A stretch of 64,000 nt of DNA from Psychrilyobacter piezotolerans (GCF_003391055.1 NZ_QUAJ01000014.1:1-64000), one strand, 5' to 3'. Positions 8,735 to 18,392 are shown, numbered from the stretch's first letter. Numbers and translations: made by a program. The notes: a model not told the origin generated them from the sequence alone.

Positions 8735-8763
8735 AATATACTATATACAGAACAATTAGTCAA
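8735..8763 (-). promoter_or_regulatory. Promoter of the ula operon
   Basis: TTGACT (8758-8763) and TATATT (8735-8740) are separated by 17 bp on the minus strand, 68 bp before the ulaG start. This is the best sigma-70-type match in the divergent region. Confidence 0.7.
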
Positions 8764-8832
8764 TAAATAAAACAAAAAAAATTATAACGGGTCACTTAAT
8801 CCAATATTTTGTTGGGCTAGATAATTTAATTA

Positions 8833-8861
8833 TTGTTTTTTTGTTTTTTTCATGTTAGAAT
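8833..8861 (+). promoter_or_regulatory. Promoter of the XRE regulator gene
   Basis: TTGTTT (8833-8838) and TAGAAT (8856-8861) have 17-bp spacing, with an extended TGT before the -10. It is 34 bp before the ATG at 8896 and diverges from the ula promoter. Confidence 0.6.
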
Positions 8862-8895
8862 TTAAATAATTTAATTCACTTGTAGGAGCTGCTTT

Positions 8896-9300
8896 ATGTC
8901 TGGATACTTAAAAATAGATCACAATTCTTTAATTGCATTAGGAAACTATATTCGTTCTCATCGAATCAAGAAAAATATAGGTTTGAGAGAGATGGCTACT
9001 AGAATTGGAATAAGTAACGCTTACTTATCAAATTTAGAATCGGGGAAACATTCTAAAGCTAACCCTTTGTTATTAAAAAAAATAGCAGAAGAGTTAAAAA
9101 TAGACCATCTAACACTTTTTAAAATAATCGGATATACAAATAAAGATATCAATGATATTCAAAATGAACTTTTGAACGATAACTCAAATAAAACAAAAAA
9201 AGAAAAAAAAATGGAACAAATGGTTGATTATATGAGAAAATTTTCAGAAGAAGAATTTGAATTAGTAGAAAAATATCTTGAACTTATTAGAAAGAAATAA
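8896..9300 (+). CDS. XRE/HTH_3-family transcriptional regulator
   Basis: A 134-residue protein with an N-terminal Cro/C1-type helix-turn-helix (about residues 13-67, including LREMATRIGISNAYLSNLESG), a lysine-rich linker near 105 and a short helical C-terminus. There is no sensory domain of a known sugar-binding type. It is divergent from ulaG, with GTAGGAG before the ATG, and is the only regulator beside the ula operon, so it is the best candidate for binding the half-sites at 8701-8730. Ligand and mode of action are unknown. It could instead be unrelated to ula and simply adjacent. Confidence 0.85.
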   Translation: MSGYLKIDHNSLIALGNYIRSHRIKKNIGLREMATRIGISNAYLSNLESGKHSKANPLLLKKIAEELKIDHLTLFKIIGYTNKDINDIQNELLNDNSNKTKKEKKMEQMVDYMRKFSEEEFELVEKYLELIRKK

Positions 9301-9396
9301 TTTTTTTGATGTAATTTTTTAGAAGAAAATAGAAAAAAATCGCAAACAAAATTTAAAAAAGTATTAAATAAAAGGACACTTTAAAAAAAGGTATGG

Positions 9397-10304
9397 TTAA
9401 GATACTATTAAAAGATGATTTCTGTATTGTGCAGGAGTCATCTTTTTTAAATTCCATTGATACCTATGGTTATTGTAATAATTCATATATTTAGATAGTT
9501 CTTTCTTTACATCATCTAATGTTTTTAAGGGCTTTAAATTTATTTCATCTTTCATATGTCCAAAGAATGACTCCATGGGGGCATTATCCCAACAGTTGCC
9601 TTTTCGCGACATTGATTGGATAATTTTGTTTGATTTCACTAATTTTTGGAACTTAGGATTAGTATAGTGAAAGCCTTGATCTGAATGAATAATACAACTC
9701 TGGGTGGAGTTTAAACTTTCTTCTAACTAAGCGCTTCACTGTATTTAAAGCAATATCAATACTAAGACTATGAGATACTTCGTAAGCTAGTATTTCATTA
9801 GTGCTGCCATCTTTTATTGTTGAAAGATAAGCTCTTTTGCCAATTCCATAAGTTAAATAGCTGATATCAGTTAAGAGAATTTTTCTGGGAACTTCTTGTT
9901 TAAATTCTCTATTCAATATATTTTGGACTGTTGAATGTTCCTTAGTTGCTTTAGCTATGTTTTTATAGGGGGTCGGTTTTCTATGAGGACATATTATTCC
10001 GTATTTTTTCATAATTCTTCTTATTTTTTTCAAGTTAAAAATAGTATCAAATTCATTCTCTAAAATCATCCTGATACTTCGTGCACCCTTCTTACACCCT
10101 CTTCTATTAAAAGCTTTTAGAATTAATTTTTTGGATTTCAAGTCTTGAGTCTCTTTATTATTTCTATTCTTTTCTGAATTAATATAGTTGTAAAAACCAG
10201 ACCTAGAAACTCCCGCTTGAAAACATAAAAATTTAATTTTTGATTTCAATTTATATTTTTTAACTGTTAATTCAATAGCTTCAAAATTCTCTGTTTTATT
10301 TAAG
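9397..10304 (-). pseudogene. IS3-family transposase OrfB, frameshifted
   Basis: OrfB carries the DDE integrase core: first Asp in TDISYL, second in HSDQGF and the Glu in PMESFF. The frame breaks between about 9696 and 9720, just before the second Asp: the upstream part (to 9659) ends early at SLY while the downstream part (from about 9690) resumes in another frame with IIHSDQG. Normal OrfB entry would be by -1 slippage at the AAAGGGGGG run at 10308-10316 in the end of OrfA. A one-base sequencing error is an alternative explanation. Confidence 0.85.
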
Positions 10305-10709
10305 CATCCCCCCTTTCGATCTCGTCTAACTTTTTTAAGAATTCATTCTCTATTTTTAAATATTCAATCTGTGCTTCTAAACGTTTAATTTTTTCTAAAT
10401 CTGTTAACTCTCTTTTCAGAGGTCTTCCAGAAGATGTTTTTCTGGCATCCATTAAACCCAGTTCACCATTATCTTTAAAAACTTTCCTCCAACGTTTAGA
10501 GGAAGTTTCAACTCTTTTCATACCTAAAATGTCCACATCAAAACCAGCTTCCTCAAAATTACACGGGGAAGTTTTCCCTTCTTGTATTCATCAATAAATT
10601 TCTTTTTAAATTCAAAAGTATATGTAATAGCTTTATTTGAAACTTTAGAAATATTTTTATTTTTAGATAGTTTAGTTACCTCTATATCTGAAAATATTTT
10701 TTTAGACAT
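10300..10709 (-). pseudogene. IS3-family transposase OrfA, frameshifted
   Basis: OrfA is the HTH/leucine-zipper DNA-binding subunit. The N-terminal part (MSKKIFSD...KGKLPRVI) and the C-terminal part (FEEAGFDVDILGMK...IERGDA) are in different frames. They join if one T is restored to the run at 10555-10558, where the broken reading gives RVILRKLV instead of the expected RVIFEEAG. The coiled-coil segment LEAQIEYLKIENEFLKKL is intact. Confidence 0.8.
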
Positions 10710-10752
10710 TTAATCCACTCCCTTAAACTCTTATTAAAAAATTGTATCAAAA

Positions 10753-10797
10753 AACCATGAAACTGACACTCTTTTTCAAGTGTCCGGTTTCATGGTT
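10753..10797 (-). terminator. Terminator hairpin after transketolase C copy 2, spanning the IS end
   Basis: AACCATGAAAC and GTTTCATGGTT (11-bp perfect arms at 10753-10763 and 10787-10797) enclose a second GACACT/AGTGTC stem; on the minus strand a T-run follows. The right end of the IS (10785) lies inside this structure, so the element supplies one arm and most of the loop. Confidence 0.65.
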
Positions 10798-10809
10798 ACA
10801 GTTTAGTTA

Positions 10810-11739
10810 TTACATATTTTCTTTTACTTTTGCTACTATATCCTTTGCTCTTAATCCGTATTCATCCAATAATTGGTCACCTGTTCCAGATTGACCGAAT
10901 TGATCGTAGATTCCTAATTTCTTGATAAGAGTAGGATGAGTTTCTCCTAAAAATTCAGAGATTGCTCCTCCTAATCCTCCTATTACTGAATGCTCTTCAC
11001 AAGTTACAATAAACTTCGTCTCTTGTGCTGCCTTTAAAATAGTAGGACCATCCAATGGCTTAATTGTAGAAACATTGATTACTCTAGCTGAGATCCCTTC
11101 TGCTTCCAGTGTTTTTGCTGCTTCCATAGCTTCATGAACTAACATTCCTGTAGCTGCGATTGTAACATCTGTTCCTTCTTTTAAAGTATCAGCTATTCCA
11201 ATCTCAAATTTATAATCTGTATCTTTATAGATATCTTCTGTATCTAATCTTCCTGATCTAAGATATACAGGTCCATCATATTCTGCTGCTGCAAATACCA
11301 TTTGCTTAGTTTCTTCTGCATCTGCCGGACATAATACTACCATTCCCGGGATAGATCTCATAAGAGATATATCTTCTACAGATTGGTGGGATCCTCCGTC
11401 CTCTCCTACAGAGATTCCTGCATGAGTTGGAGCTATTTTAACATTTAATTTTGGATATGCTATAGTGTTTCTGATTTGCTCAAATCCTCTTCCTGCTGCG
11501 AACATTGCAAATGTAGAAGCGAATGCTACCTTTCCGGTAGTTGCAAATCCTGCTGCTGTAGCCATTAAATCTGCTTCTGCAATTCCTACATTAAAATGTC
11601 TTTCAGGGAATTCCCCTTGAAATATTGAAGTCTTTGTAGATTTAGATAAGTCTGCCTCTAAAACCACTACATCTTTGTTTATTCTTCCTAATTCAGCTAA
11701 CGCTTCTCCGTAAGCTTGTCTTGTAGCTTTTTTACTCAT
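10810..11739 (-). CDS. Transketolase C-terminal subunit, copy 2
   Basis: A 309-residue pyrimidine-binding plus C-terminal half of split transketolase, identical in protein to the product of 1-930 and, as far as I can read, identical in DNA. E55 is the TPP-activating glutamate. It is the last gene of the ribose operon and is followed by a hairpin shared with the IS end. The lack of any silent divergence from copy 1 implies a very recent duplication or ongoing gene conversion, because the adjacent transaldolase copies have clearly diverged. Confidence 0.93.
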   Translation of the reverse strand: MSKKATRQAYGEALAELGRINKDVVVLEADLSKSTKTSIFQGEFPERHFNVGIAEADLMATAAGFATTGKVAFASTFAMFAAGRGFEQIRNTIAYPKLNVKIAPTHAGISVGEDGGSHQSVEDISLMRSIPGMVVLCPADAEETKQMVFAAAEYDGPVYLRSGRLDTEDIYKDTDYKFEIGIADTLKEGTDVTIAATGMLVHEAMEAAKTLEAEGISARVINVSTIKPLDGPTILKAAQETKFIVTCEEHSVIGGLGGAISEFLGETHPTLIKKLGIYDQFGQSGTGDQLLDEYGLRAKDIVAKVKENM

Positions 11740-11754
11740 TTTTTTGGCCTCCTA

Positions 11755-12588
11755 TTAGTTATTACAACATTCTACGTGACTTAATTCTTCTAATGCTTTC
11801 TCTGTTTCTTCAGATGTGGGAGCTACTCCATGGAACCCGCATACATTTTCCATAAACGAGATACCCTTACCCTTAGTAGTTTTAGCTATAACCATTGTAG
11901 GCTGACCTTTATGAGCCTTAGCAGCTTCTAAAGCTCCTAATATTTCCTCGAAGTTATGACCGTCTATTACGATTACATTCCATCCAAATGCTCTCCATTT
12001 ATCATCTAATGGTTCAACACCCATTACTTTATCTACATTTCCATCTATTTGTAAGTTATTAGAATCTAAGAATGCACATACGTTATCAAGGTTATAGTGA
12101 GCAGCAGTCATAGCAGCTTCCCATACTTGACCTTCCTGTACTTCTCCATCTCCTAATAATACATATGTTCTATATGATTTATTGTCTAATTTTGCTGATA
12201 ATGCCATTCCATTTGCTACTGATAACCCTTGTCCTAATGAACCTGTAGAGATATCTACTCCCGGTAATTTTTTCATATCCGGATGTCCCTGTAAAGGTGA
12301 TCCAAATTTTCTAAGTGTTCCTAATAACTCTCTATCAAAATATCCCTTCTCTGCTAATGCTGCGTATAATACTGGTGCTGCATGCCCCTTTGATAAAACG
12401 AATCTATCTCTGTCTGCCATCTTAGGATTCTTTGGATCGATGTTCATCTCATTGAAATATAGTGCACTCACTATATCCGCTGCTGATAAAGATCCCCCTG
12501 GATGACCTGATTTTGATTTACAAATCATAGTCACAATATCTTTTCTTATCTGTGTAGCTTTTTCCGTTAACATCTTGATATCTGCCAT
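11755..12588 (-). CDS. Transketolase N-terminal (TPP-binding) subunit, copy 2
   Basis: A 277-residue TPP-binding half with GDGE at 146-149 and NN at 177-178, the same protein as copy 1. It has AAAGGAG before the ATG. Upstream lies a perfect consensus promoter (TTGACA-17-TATAAT), so this copy can be expressed independently of the ribose operon. Homology with copy 1 continues only to just past the ribosome site and then resumes at the -35, the difference being an indel of about 50 bp. Confidence 0.93.
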   Translation of the reverse strand: MADIKMLTEKATQIRKDIVTMICKSKSGHPGGSLSAADIVSALYFNEMNIDPKNPKMADRDRFVLSKGHAAPVLYAALAEKGYFDRELLGTLRKFGSPLQGHPDMKKLPGVDISTGSLGQGLSVANGMALSAKLDNKSYRTYVLLGDGEVQEGQVWEAAMTAAHYNLDNVCAFLDSNNLQIDGNVDKVMGVEPLDDKWRAFGWNVIVIDGHNFEEILGALEAAKAHKGQPTMVIAKTTKGKGISFMENVCGFHGVAPTSEETEKALEELSHVECCNN

Positions 12589-12642
12589 TTTAACTCCTTT
12601 TTAAATAAAAATTAGTGTACATTATTTGTTTTTTCTAACAAC

Positions 12643-12671
12643 ATTATATGTAATATACTAGTTATTGTCAA
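12643..12671 (-). promoter_or_regulatory. Consensus promoter for transketolase copy 2
   Basis: TTGACA (12666-12671) and TATAAT (12643-12648), both perfect matches to consensus, are spaced by exactly 17 bp. The start codon is 55 bp downstream of the -10. This gives the transketolase pair strong expression independent of ribose. Confidence 0.85.
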
Positions 12672-12687
12672 GTTATAAAAAATAGTA

Positions 12688-12736
12688 CAGAGTTCAGAAT
12701 CTCGAATTTTTCCCTCAAAATTCAGCACTAACTCTG
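12688..12736 (-). other. Stem-loop between transaldolase 2 and transketolase 2
   Basis: CAGAGTT/AACTCTG outer arms enclose GAATTTT/AAAAATTC. It sits in the same place as the hairpin at 1846-1883, and the outer arm changed on both sides relative to copy 1 with pairing kept, which argues that the RNA structure matters. It probably ends most operon transcripts before the downstream promoter. Confidence 0.55.
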
Positions 12737-12757
12737 CCTTCTATACTATTAGTTTAT

Positions 12758-13399
12758 TTATTTTACCCCTTCCCAGTCAGCTAAGAATTTAGCTATCCCT
12801 GCGTCTGTTAATGGATGCTGAGTCATTTTTTCAATTACACCAAGGGGCATAGTCCCGATATGTGCTCCTGCTTTAGCAGCTTCCTTTGCATGTAATGGAT
12901 TTCTGATACTTGCAGCAATTATTTCCGATTTTATATTGTGTACATTAAATATTTGTACAATCTCTCTGATTAATTCGATTCCATCTACACCGATATCATC
13001 CAATCTTCCTAAGAACGGTGATACAAATGTCGCTCCTGCTCTAGCAGCTAATAGTGCCTGATTAGGAGTAAAAATTAAAGTTACATTGGTTTTTATCCCT
13101 CTTTTAGATAGTGCAGAACAAGCTTTTAATCCTTCTACAGTCATAGGTAACTTGATTGTGATATTTGGATGAATTTTGATTAAATCTTCAGCTTCCTCTA
13201 ACATCTTAGGAGCTTCTAATGAGATTACTTCTGCACTTATAGGCCCGTCTACAATAGATGTTATCTCTGTTACAACCTCTTTAAATACCCTTCCTTCTTT
13301 TGCGATAAGTGATGGATTTGTAGTTACCCCACAAATAACACCCATATCATTAGCTTTTTTTATGTCTTCTACATTTGCCGTATCGATAAATATTTTCAA
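12758..13399 (-). CDS. tal: Transaldolase, short FSA/TalC type, copy 2
   Basis: A 213-residue short transaldolase with TTNPSL at 26-31 and probable Schiff-base lysine K83. I start it at a TTG (13397-13399, reading [10 protein letters not shown]) because AAGGAGG lies 7 bases upstream and because this matches the length of copy 1; a longer open frame to 13435 would swallow the ribosome site. It belongs to the ribose operon, between the ROK kinase and transketolase, and converts ribose-derived pentose phosphates with the adjacent transketolase. Six or so residues differ from copy 1. Confidence 0.9.
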   Translation of the reverse strand: MKIFIDTANVEDIKKANDMGVICGVTTNPSLIAKEGRVFKEVVTEITSIVDGPISAEVISLEAPKMLEEAEDLIKIHPNITIKLPMTVEGLKACSALSKRGIKTNVTLIFTPNQALLAARAGATFVSPFLGRLDDIGVDGIELIREIVQIFNVHNIKSEIIAASIRNPLHAKEAAKAGAHIGTMPLGVIEKMTQHPLTDAGIAKFLADWEGVK

Positions 13400-13415
13400 T
13401 TTTATTCCTCCTTGG

Positions 13416-13435
13416 ATGTTTGCTTGTACAAACAT
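13416..13435. promoter_or_regulatory. Inverted repeat just upstream of transaldolase 2
   Basis: ATGTTTG and CAAACAT arms are separated by 6 bp and lie directly before the AAGGAGG ribosome site. It could be an operator or a translation-controlling hairpin. The rest of the 180-bp spacer (13400-13579) shows nothing I can name. Confidence 0.35.
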
Positions 13436-13579
13436 ATTTAATATTACATATACTTATTTTTTAACTAATTCCCTGCAATTTATACCCCAGTAAACTTTAG
13501 ATCTTATAAGTCATTTTACTACAATCCATAATTTATAAATATGCCTTTTGTCCTAAAATTAGATGAGAACTTCCCTTTT

Positions 13580-14452
13580 CTAACACAATACCAGGTCTGC
13601 CAGTGCCAATGCCCCGCAGATCCCTGCGTCATCTCCTAATTCAGGATAAACTATATAATCGTCTATATTTTCCAGTATATTTTTATGGGATACATAGCCA
13701 TTTAATCTTTCAACTACTTTTTTTCTGATCAATGGAAATAACTGCTTTTGTTTCATGACTCCTCCGCCTAATATTATCTTTTTAGGCGATATTATCAGAA
13801 TATAGTTAACCAGCCCCTGGGCTAAATAATGTGCTTCTAAATCCCATGCTATATGGTCTTTGGAAAGTTCATACGGATTTATCCCCCATCTTTCCTCAAT
13901 AGCCGGGCCAGATGCCATCCCTTCCAGACAATCTCCATGATATGGGCATTTCCCCTTATACTTGTCCTCCTCTGCTCTGCCGACAAAGATATGGCCGGTT
14001 TCCGGGTGGGTCATCCCATGGACCAGGTTTCCATGGATATATACACCTCCGCCAATCCCTGTGCCCACAGTGAGGTAGATCAGAGAATCCAGTCCAATAC
14101 CACTCCCCCACTTGGCTTCACCTAAGGCTGCACCATTTACATCGGTATCAAAGTTTATAGGGATATCAAAATATTTTTTCAGTTCTCCCAGAATATTGTA
14201 ATTCCTCCACCCGGGTTTCGGAGTAGAAGTTATATAACCATAAGTTTTTGAATTTTTATCCAAATCAATAGGCCCAAAACAGCCTATCCCTAAAGCCTTT
14301 ATCTCTTTATCTATAAAAAATCCCATTACTTTTTTCAGTGTTTCTTCCGGAGTGGTGGTAGAAAATGATATCCTCTCTAAAATTTCTCCTTTTTTTGTCC
14401 CCACTGCGCAGACAAATTTTGTTCCCCCTGCTTCTATTGCTCCCAGTAACAT
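13580..14452 (-). CDS. ROK-family sugar kinase (fructokinase/glucokinase-like)
   Basis: A 290-residue cytoplasmic ATP-dependent sugar kinase of the ROK family. The N-terminal phosphate-binding loop IEAGGTKFVC, the catalytic aspartate region FDTDVNGAALGE, the GTGIGGG loop and a zinc-binding CPYHGDCLEG segment are all present, and the last is typical of ScrK-type fructokinases. Start at ATG 14452 is chosen over 14461 because GAGGTG is 6 bases upstream. It follows rbsB in the ribose operon, which already has a ribokinase, so its substrate may be the fructose or glucose formed downstream, or another sugar entering by the same importer. Confidence 0.88.
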   Translation of the reverse strand: MLLGAIEAGGTKFVCAVGTKKGEILERISFSTTTPEETLKKVMGFFIDKEIKALGIGCFGPIDLDKNSKTYGYITSTPKPGWRNYNILGELKKYFDIPINFDTDVNGAALGEAKWGSGIGLDSLIYLTVGTGIGGGVYIHGNLVHGMTHPETGHIFVGRAEEDKYKGKCPYHGDCLEGMASGPAIEERWGINPYELSKDHIAWDLEAHYLAQGLVNYILIISPKKIILGGGVMKQKQLFPLIRKKVVERLNGYVSHKNILENIDDYIVYPELGDDAGICGALALADLVLC

Positions 14453-14502
14453 AAAATGCACCTCTTTTATATTTCTATTTTTCAGTATTTTACCGAATCC
14501 AC

Positions 14503-14548
14503 TCTTTTTATAGAGTAAATGGGAAGAAATTTCTTTCCTCCCATCCTA
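14503..14548 (-). other. Stem-loop region after rbsB
   Basis: Below the rbsB stop the transcribed strand can fold ATGGGAGGAAAG against CTTTCTTCCCAT-like bases, followed by a small ACTC/GAGT hairpin. No strong T-run follows. Such intergenic stems after binding-protein genes often protect the upstream mRNA. Confidence 0.4.
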
Positions 14549-14558
14549 TCTAATCTTC

Positions 14559-15431
14559 TTATTTTGTGATTAACTTTAATTCTACCGGAATAAATTTAGG
14601 AGTTTTTTCTCCTTTCATTATCCTATTTGCTGTTTCTACCCCTTGAGATCCTATTAATTTAGGCTGTTGAGCTACAGTTGCAGCTAACCCGCCTTTTTCC
14701 ACTGATTTCACAGCATCTGCAGTAGCATCGAATCCTACTACTAAGATATTTTTATTATTTCCAATAGCTTTTAATGCTCCCAAAGCCATCTCATCATTAT
14801 GAGCAAATACACCGTCTATTTTCGGCTGAGCCTGGATCATATTTTCCATTACATTAAGTCCCTTAGTTCTGTCAAAGTCAGCAGCTTGTCTTCCTACTAC
14901 GTCTAAGTTTCCTTTAGCCACTTCATTGAAACCCTTTCCTCTGTCTCTTGCAGCTGTTGTACCTGGAATTCCTTCTAATTCAACTATTTTAGCTCCCTTA
15001 CCTAATTTTTTCAGGATAAATTCCCCGGCCATCTTACCTCCAGCTGCATTATCCGATGCAATATGAGTAACTACCTTTCCTCTGTTTGCTCCTCTGTCCA
15101 AAGTTACTACAGGCACCTTTGATCTATTGGCATTTTTTACTGCTCTATACACTGCATCTGAATCTGTAGGATTGATTAATATTACATCTACTCCCCTTAC
15201 AATCAGATCTTCTACATTTGATAATTCTTTAGCCGGATCATTTTGAGAATCCAAAACTATAAGTTCCATATCTAGTTTTTTTGCTTCATCCTGCGCTCCC
15301 TCTTTTAGATCTACAAAGAAAGGATTGTTTAAAGTAGATATTACTAACCCTACCTTTCCTTTGGCAAAAGCTACAGTTGACATCATTCCAATACAAAGTC
15401 CCACAACTAACAATTTTAATGTTTTTTTCAT
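14559..15431 (-). CDS. rbsB: D-ribose ABC transporter periplasmic binding protein RbsB
   Basis: A 290-residue type I periplasmic-binding protein. A classical signal peptide (about residues 1-23, ending AFA-KG) without lipobox cysteine places it free in a periplasm, in line with a two-membrane cell. Family stretches [24 protein letters not shown] and HNDEMALGA are present. It captures ribose for RbsC/RbsA. It lies 15 bp after rbsC. Confidence 0.95.
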   Translation of the reverse strand: MKKTLKLLVVGLCIGMMSTVAFAKGKVGLVISTLNNPFFVDLKEGAQDEAKKLDMELIVLDSQNDPAKELSNVEDLIVRGVDVILINPTDSDAVYRAVKNANRSKVPVVTLDRGANRGKVVTHIASDNAAGGKMAGEFILKKLGKGAKIVELEGIPGTTAARDRGKGFNEVAKGNLDVVGRQAADFDRTKGLNVMENMIQAQPKIDGVFAHNDEMALGALKAIGNNKNILVVGFDATADAVKSVEKGGLAATVAQQPKLIGSQGVETANRIMKGEKTPKFIPVELKLITK

Positions 15432-15446
15432 TTTTTTATCCCCCTT

Positions 15447-16418
15447 TTATTTATGTGTTTTTCTATCAATTAATACTGCTGCTAATATAACTAAAGCCTT
15501 TATCATCATCTGATAATACGAAGATACATCCAATAGGTTCAATGCATTCCCCAACACTCCTATGATCAGTGCTCCTGTTATCGTTCCTGATATACTTCCT
15601 ATTCCTCCGGAAAGTGAAGTTCCCCCCAGTACTACTGCTGCAATGGCATCCAATTCATACCCTGTTCCTGCTGTAGGCTGAGCCGATCCCAGTCTGGATG
15701 TAATTATAATTCCTGCTAAGGCAGCCAGTCCGCCACTTATAGCATACACTTTAACTTTCAATTTTTCTACATTAATTCCAGATAATTTAGTAGCTTCCTC
15801 ATTCCCACCTACAGCAAAAACATACCTACCAAATTTTGTATTTTTTAACACATAGTTACATACTGCAAATACTGCTATCATTATATATATTGGTACCGGA
15901 ATTCCAAAAAGATATCCTCCACCTATGGTATCAAATAACTCGGCATTCTCTCCAAATCCCATCGAAATCGGTTTTCCGTCTGTAAATACTAAAGTCGCTC
16001 CCCTTAATAATGTCATAGCTACCAAGGTTGTTATAAAAGCCTGTAATTTCCCATAACTTATAAAACTTCCGCTGACTGCCCCCAATATGGTTCCCAATAT
16101 TATAGTTACTATTAAAACTATATAACCGTTGACTCCTCCGGCCAGCATGCTGGCAGATACTGCTCCACAGATAGCCAGGATAGACCCCACCGAAAGATCT
16201 ATTCCCCCTGTTAATATTACAAAGGTCATCCCTGCTGCTATTATTGCATTTATAGATGTCTGTCGGAGTATATTCAATAAGTTCGCTGTAGATAAAAATC
16301 TGGGATTTAATATCGAAACTATCACCCCAAATATAATCAAACCTATCAGGGGTTTGTTTTTTAACAATTTATTTTCTTTTTTAATTGTTGCACCATTTAA
16401 TACCGCACTAGTTTTCAT
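15447..16418 (-). CDS. rbsC: Ribose ABC transporter permease RbsC
   Basis: A 323-residue inner-membrane permease of the sugar importer CUT2 family, with 8-10 hydrophobic segments and the conserved GGIDLSVGS motif near residue 70 and the GGTSLSGG segment near 268. It forms the translocation pore with RbsA. It overlaps rbsA by 11 bp, suggesting coupled translation. Length is normal for RbsC. Confidence 0.95.
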   Translation of the reverse strand: MKTSAVLNGATIKKENKLLKNKPLIGLIIFGVIVSILNPRFLSTANLLNILRQTSINAIIAAGMTFVILTGGIDLSVGSILAICGAVSASMLAGGVNGYIVLIVTIILGTILGAVSGSFISYGKLQAFITTLVAMTLLRGATLVFTDGKPISMGFGENAELFDTIGGGYLFGIPVPIYIMIAVFAVCNYVLKNTKFGRYVFAVGGNEEATKLSGINVEKLKVKVYAISGGLAALAGIIITSRLGSAQPTAGTGYELDAIAAVVLGGTSLSGGIGSISGTITGALIIGVLGNALNLLDVSSYYQMMIKALVILAAVLIDRKTHK

Positions 16419-17913
16419 CTATCTCCTCCTTCTTAACACCTATAGCACACTTCATTATCTTTTCCTGTGTTGCCTCTTCTCTGCTGAATATTCCTGTAAT
16501 AGTTTTGTCATACATCACCATTATCCTGTCGCTGAGCCCTAATATTTCCGGCATTTCAGAGGAAATTATAATTATGCTCATCCCTTGATGTTTAAATTCA
16601 TTTATAAGGTCATATATTTCCTTCTTTGCTCCTACATCCACTCCCCTGGTGGGTTCATCCAAAATTAATATTTTAGGATTGGTCATGAGAGCCTTGGCTA
16701 TGGCTACTTTCTGCTGATTTCCCCCGCTTAGGTTTTTTATAAGCTGGTCCATTGTAGGAGTCTTTATATTAAATTTAGATATAAATTCTTCCACTTCTAT
16801 CTTTTCTTTCTTTTCATCTATTTTTTTATATGTGTTTTCAAACTTCAACAATGAGGATAAACTCATATTTTCTTTTACAGAAAGTCCCAATAACAACCCG
16901 TCTCCCTTTCTATCTTCTGAGACATAGGCTATCTTATTTTTTAATGCCTCCTGGGGAGAGTTTATCTCTACTTTTTTCCCGTCTATATGGATTTGACCCC
17001 TTGTTTTCTTGAAACATCCATAGATGGTCTTAGCCAGCTCTGTTCTTCCTGCTCCCATGAGTCCGGCTATTCCTAATATTTCACCTCTTTGAAGGGAAAA
17101 ATTAATATCCTTTGTAACTTCACCATTCAGATCTTCCACCCTTAGGGATACCTCTCCTAATTCCGTGTCTATTCTGGGAAATTGATCTTTTAATTTTCTT
17201 CCTACCATCTTTTCGATTATGTGATCTTCGGTTATATCAGCTACCACAGCTTCATCTATAAATTTTCCATCCCTCATAATAGTAGCATGATCACATATTT
17301 CAAATATTTCTTTCAATCTGTGGGATATGTATACGATACTTTTATTTTCAGCTACCAGTTCCTTAATCACATTAAACAGACTCTCTGTTTCAGTGTCTGT
17401 CAGGGCATCTGTAGGCTCATCCATAACTATTATTTTGGCATTTTGAGAGAGAGCTTTTGCTATCTCTATCATTTGCTTTTCTCCGATACTGAGTTTTCCT
17501 ACCAATTCTTTGGAGGAATATTCCAGATTTAATTTCTTTAAGATTATATCTGCTTCACTAAACATCAGATCCCAGTCTATTCTAAAATTTTTAGTCAATT
17601 CCCTTCCTAAAAAAATATTTTCTGCTATGGAAAGGTGATCTATTAGGTTTAACTCCTGATGTATTATGGCTATCCCTGCATCCTGCGATTCTTTGGGACC
17701 GTTAAATTCAACTTCTTTTCCATTATGTTTGATGATTCCTGCATCCCTTTTGTATATTCCTGTGATTATTTTCATCATAGTTGATTTCCCTGCACCATTT
17801 TCACCAAGTAAGGCCATTACTTTCCCCTCATACACGTTCAGCCTGGCTCCATCCAATGCTCTTACACCTGGAAAATCCTTAATTATTCCTGAAATTTCTA
17901 ATATTTTTTCCAT
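16408..17913 (-). CDS. rbsA: Ribose ABC transporter ATPase RbsA
   Basis: A 501-residue protein with two fused ABC ATPase domains, as in other CUT2 sugar importers. Walker A of domain 1 is GENGAGKST near residue 37; signature sequences are LSIGEKQM in domain 1 and LSGGNQQK in domain 2; domain 2 has the usual degenerate GLMGAGRTE Walker A. ATG 17913 (MEKILEISG) is chosen because AAGGAG precedes it; the frame is open further upstream. It powers ribose uptake with RbsC. Confidence 0.95.
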   Translation of the reverse strand: MEKILEISGIIKDFPGVRALDGARLNVYEGKVMALLGENGAGKSTMMKIITGIYKRDAGIIKHNGKEVEFNGPKESQDAGIAIIHQELNLIDHLSIAENIFLGRELTKNFRIDWDLMFSEADIILKKLNLEYSSKELVGKLSIGEKQMIEIAKALSQNAKIIVMDEPTDALTDTETESLFNVIKELVAENKSIVYISHRLKEIFEICDHATIMRDGKFIDEAVVADITEDHIIEKMVGRKLKDQFPRIDTELGEVSLRVEDLNGEVTKDINFSLQRGEILGIAGLMGAGRTELAKTIYGCFKKTRGQIHIDGKKVEINSPQEALKNKIAYVSEDRKGDGLLLGLSVKENMSLSSLLKFENTYKKIDEKKEKIEVEEFISKFNIKTPTMDQLIKNLSGGNQQKVAIAKALMTNPKILILDEPTRGVDVGAKKEIYDLINEFKHQGMSIIIISSEMPEILGLSDRIMVMYDKTITGIFSREEATQEKIMKCAIGVKKEEIDEN

Positions 17914-17924
17914 ATATTTTCTCC

Positions 17925-18332
17925 TTAGAATGTTACTCCTGATTTCAAAATAATATTGGCATATGGTGTACACTCTCCAGTTCTCACCACAGCTTTACTC
18001 TCTTTAGTTATTCCTTTAAATTCCTCATGGGATACTTCTATAATGGTGATTTCTCCGCATTTTATCTCCAGTAATTTTAATAACTTAGTGTAAAATTCAC
18101 CGCTTATATCCTTCATCTCCTCAGCAATCACCACTTCTTCTACCTTTAATTCATCTAAGATCACTTCTAAAGTCCCTAAAAAAGTAGGCACTCCCTTTTC
18201 CACTGCCAAATCTATCCTCTTTACCTCATTTGGAATCGGCAGCCCTGCATCTCCTACAGTTATATGGTCTGTATGTCCCATGGTAGATATCACAGAACTG
18301 ATCTCGCTGTTTAATAATCTGCCTTTTTTCAT
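17925..18332 (-). CDS. rbsD: D-ribose pyranase RbsD
   Basis: A 135-residue mutarotase of the RbsD/FucU family that converts beta-pyranose to beta-furanose ribose, the form ribokinase uses. The catalytic histidine is in the N-terminal [15 protein letters not shown] signature near residue 20. It stands between rbsK and rbsA, with AGGGGG upstream of the ATG. Confidence 0.95.
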   Translation of the reverse strand: MKKGRLLNSEISSVISTMGHTDHITVGDAGLPIPNEVKRIDLAVEKGVPTFLGTLEVILDELKVEEVVIAEEMKDISGEFYTKLLKLLEIKCGEITIIEVSHEEFKGITKESKAVVRTGECTPYANIILKSGVTF

Positions 18333-18392
18333 AAATTTTCCCCCTACTTCTTTTTTCTTTCTTTGCCACCAATCTTCACTAATTTATGGTAC

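Larger units (their letters stand above)
9374..10785 (-). mobile_element. IS3-family (IS150-like) insertion element, frameshifted
   Basis: About 1.41 kb with two overlapping transposase ORFs in the IS3 layout. Imperfect terminal inverted repeats begin GGACACTT at both ends (left end 9374, right end 10785 read in reverse) and continue with shared YATGGTT and GATAC words. I see no target duplication (AAA on the left, GGT on the right). Both ORFs carry a net one-base frameshift, so this copy probably cannot make transposase. It lies between the ula regulator and transketolase copy 2. Confidence 0.85.
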
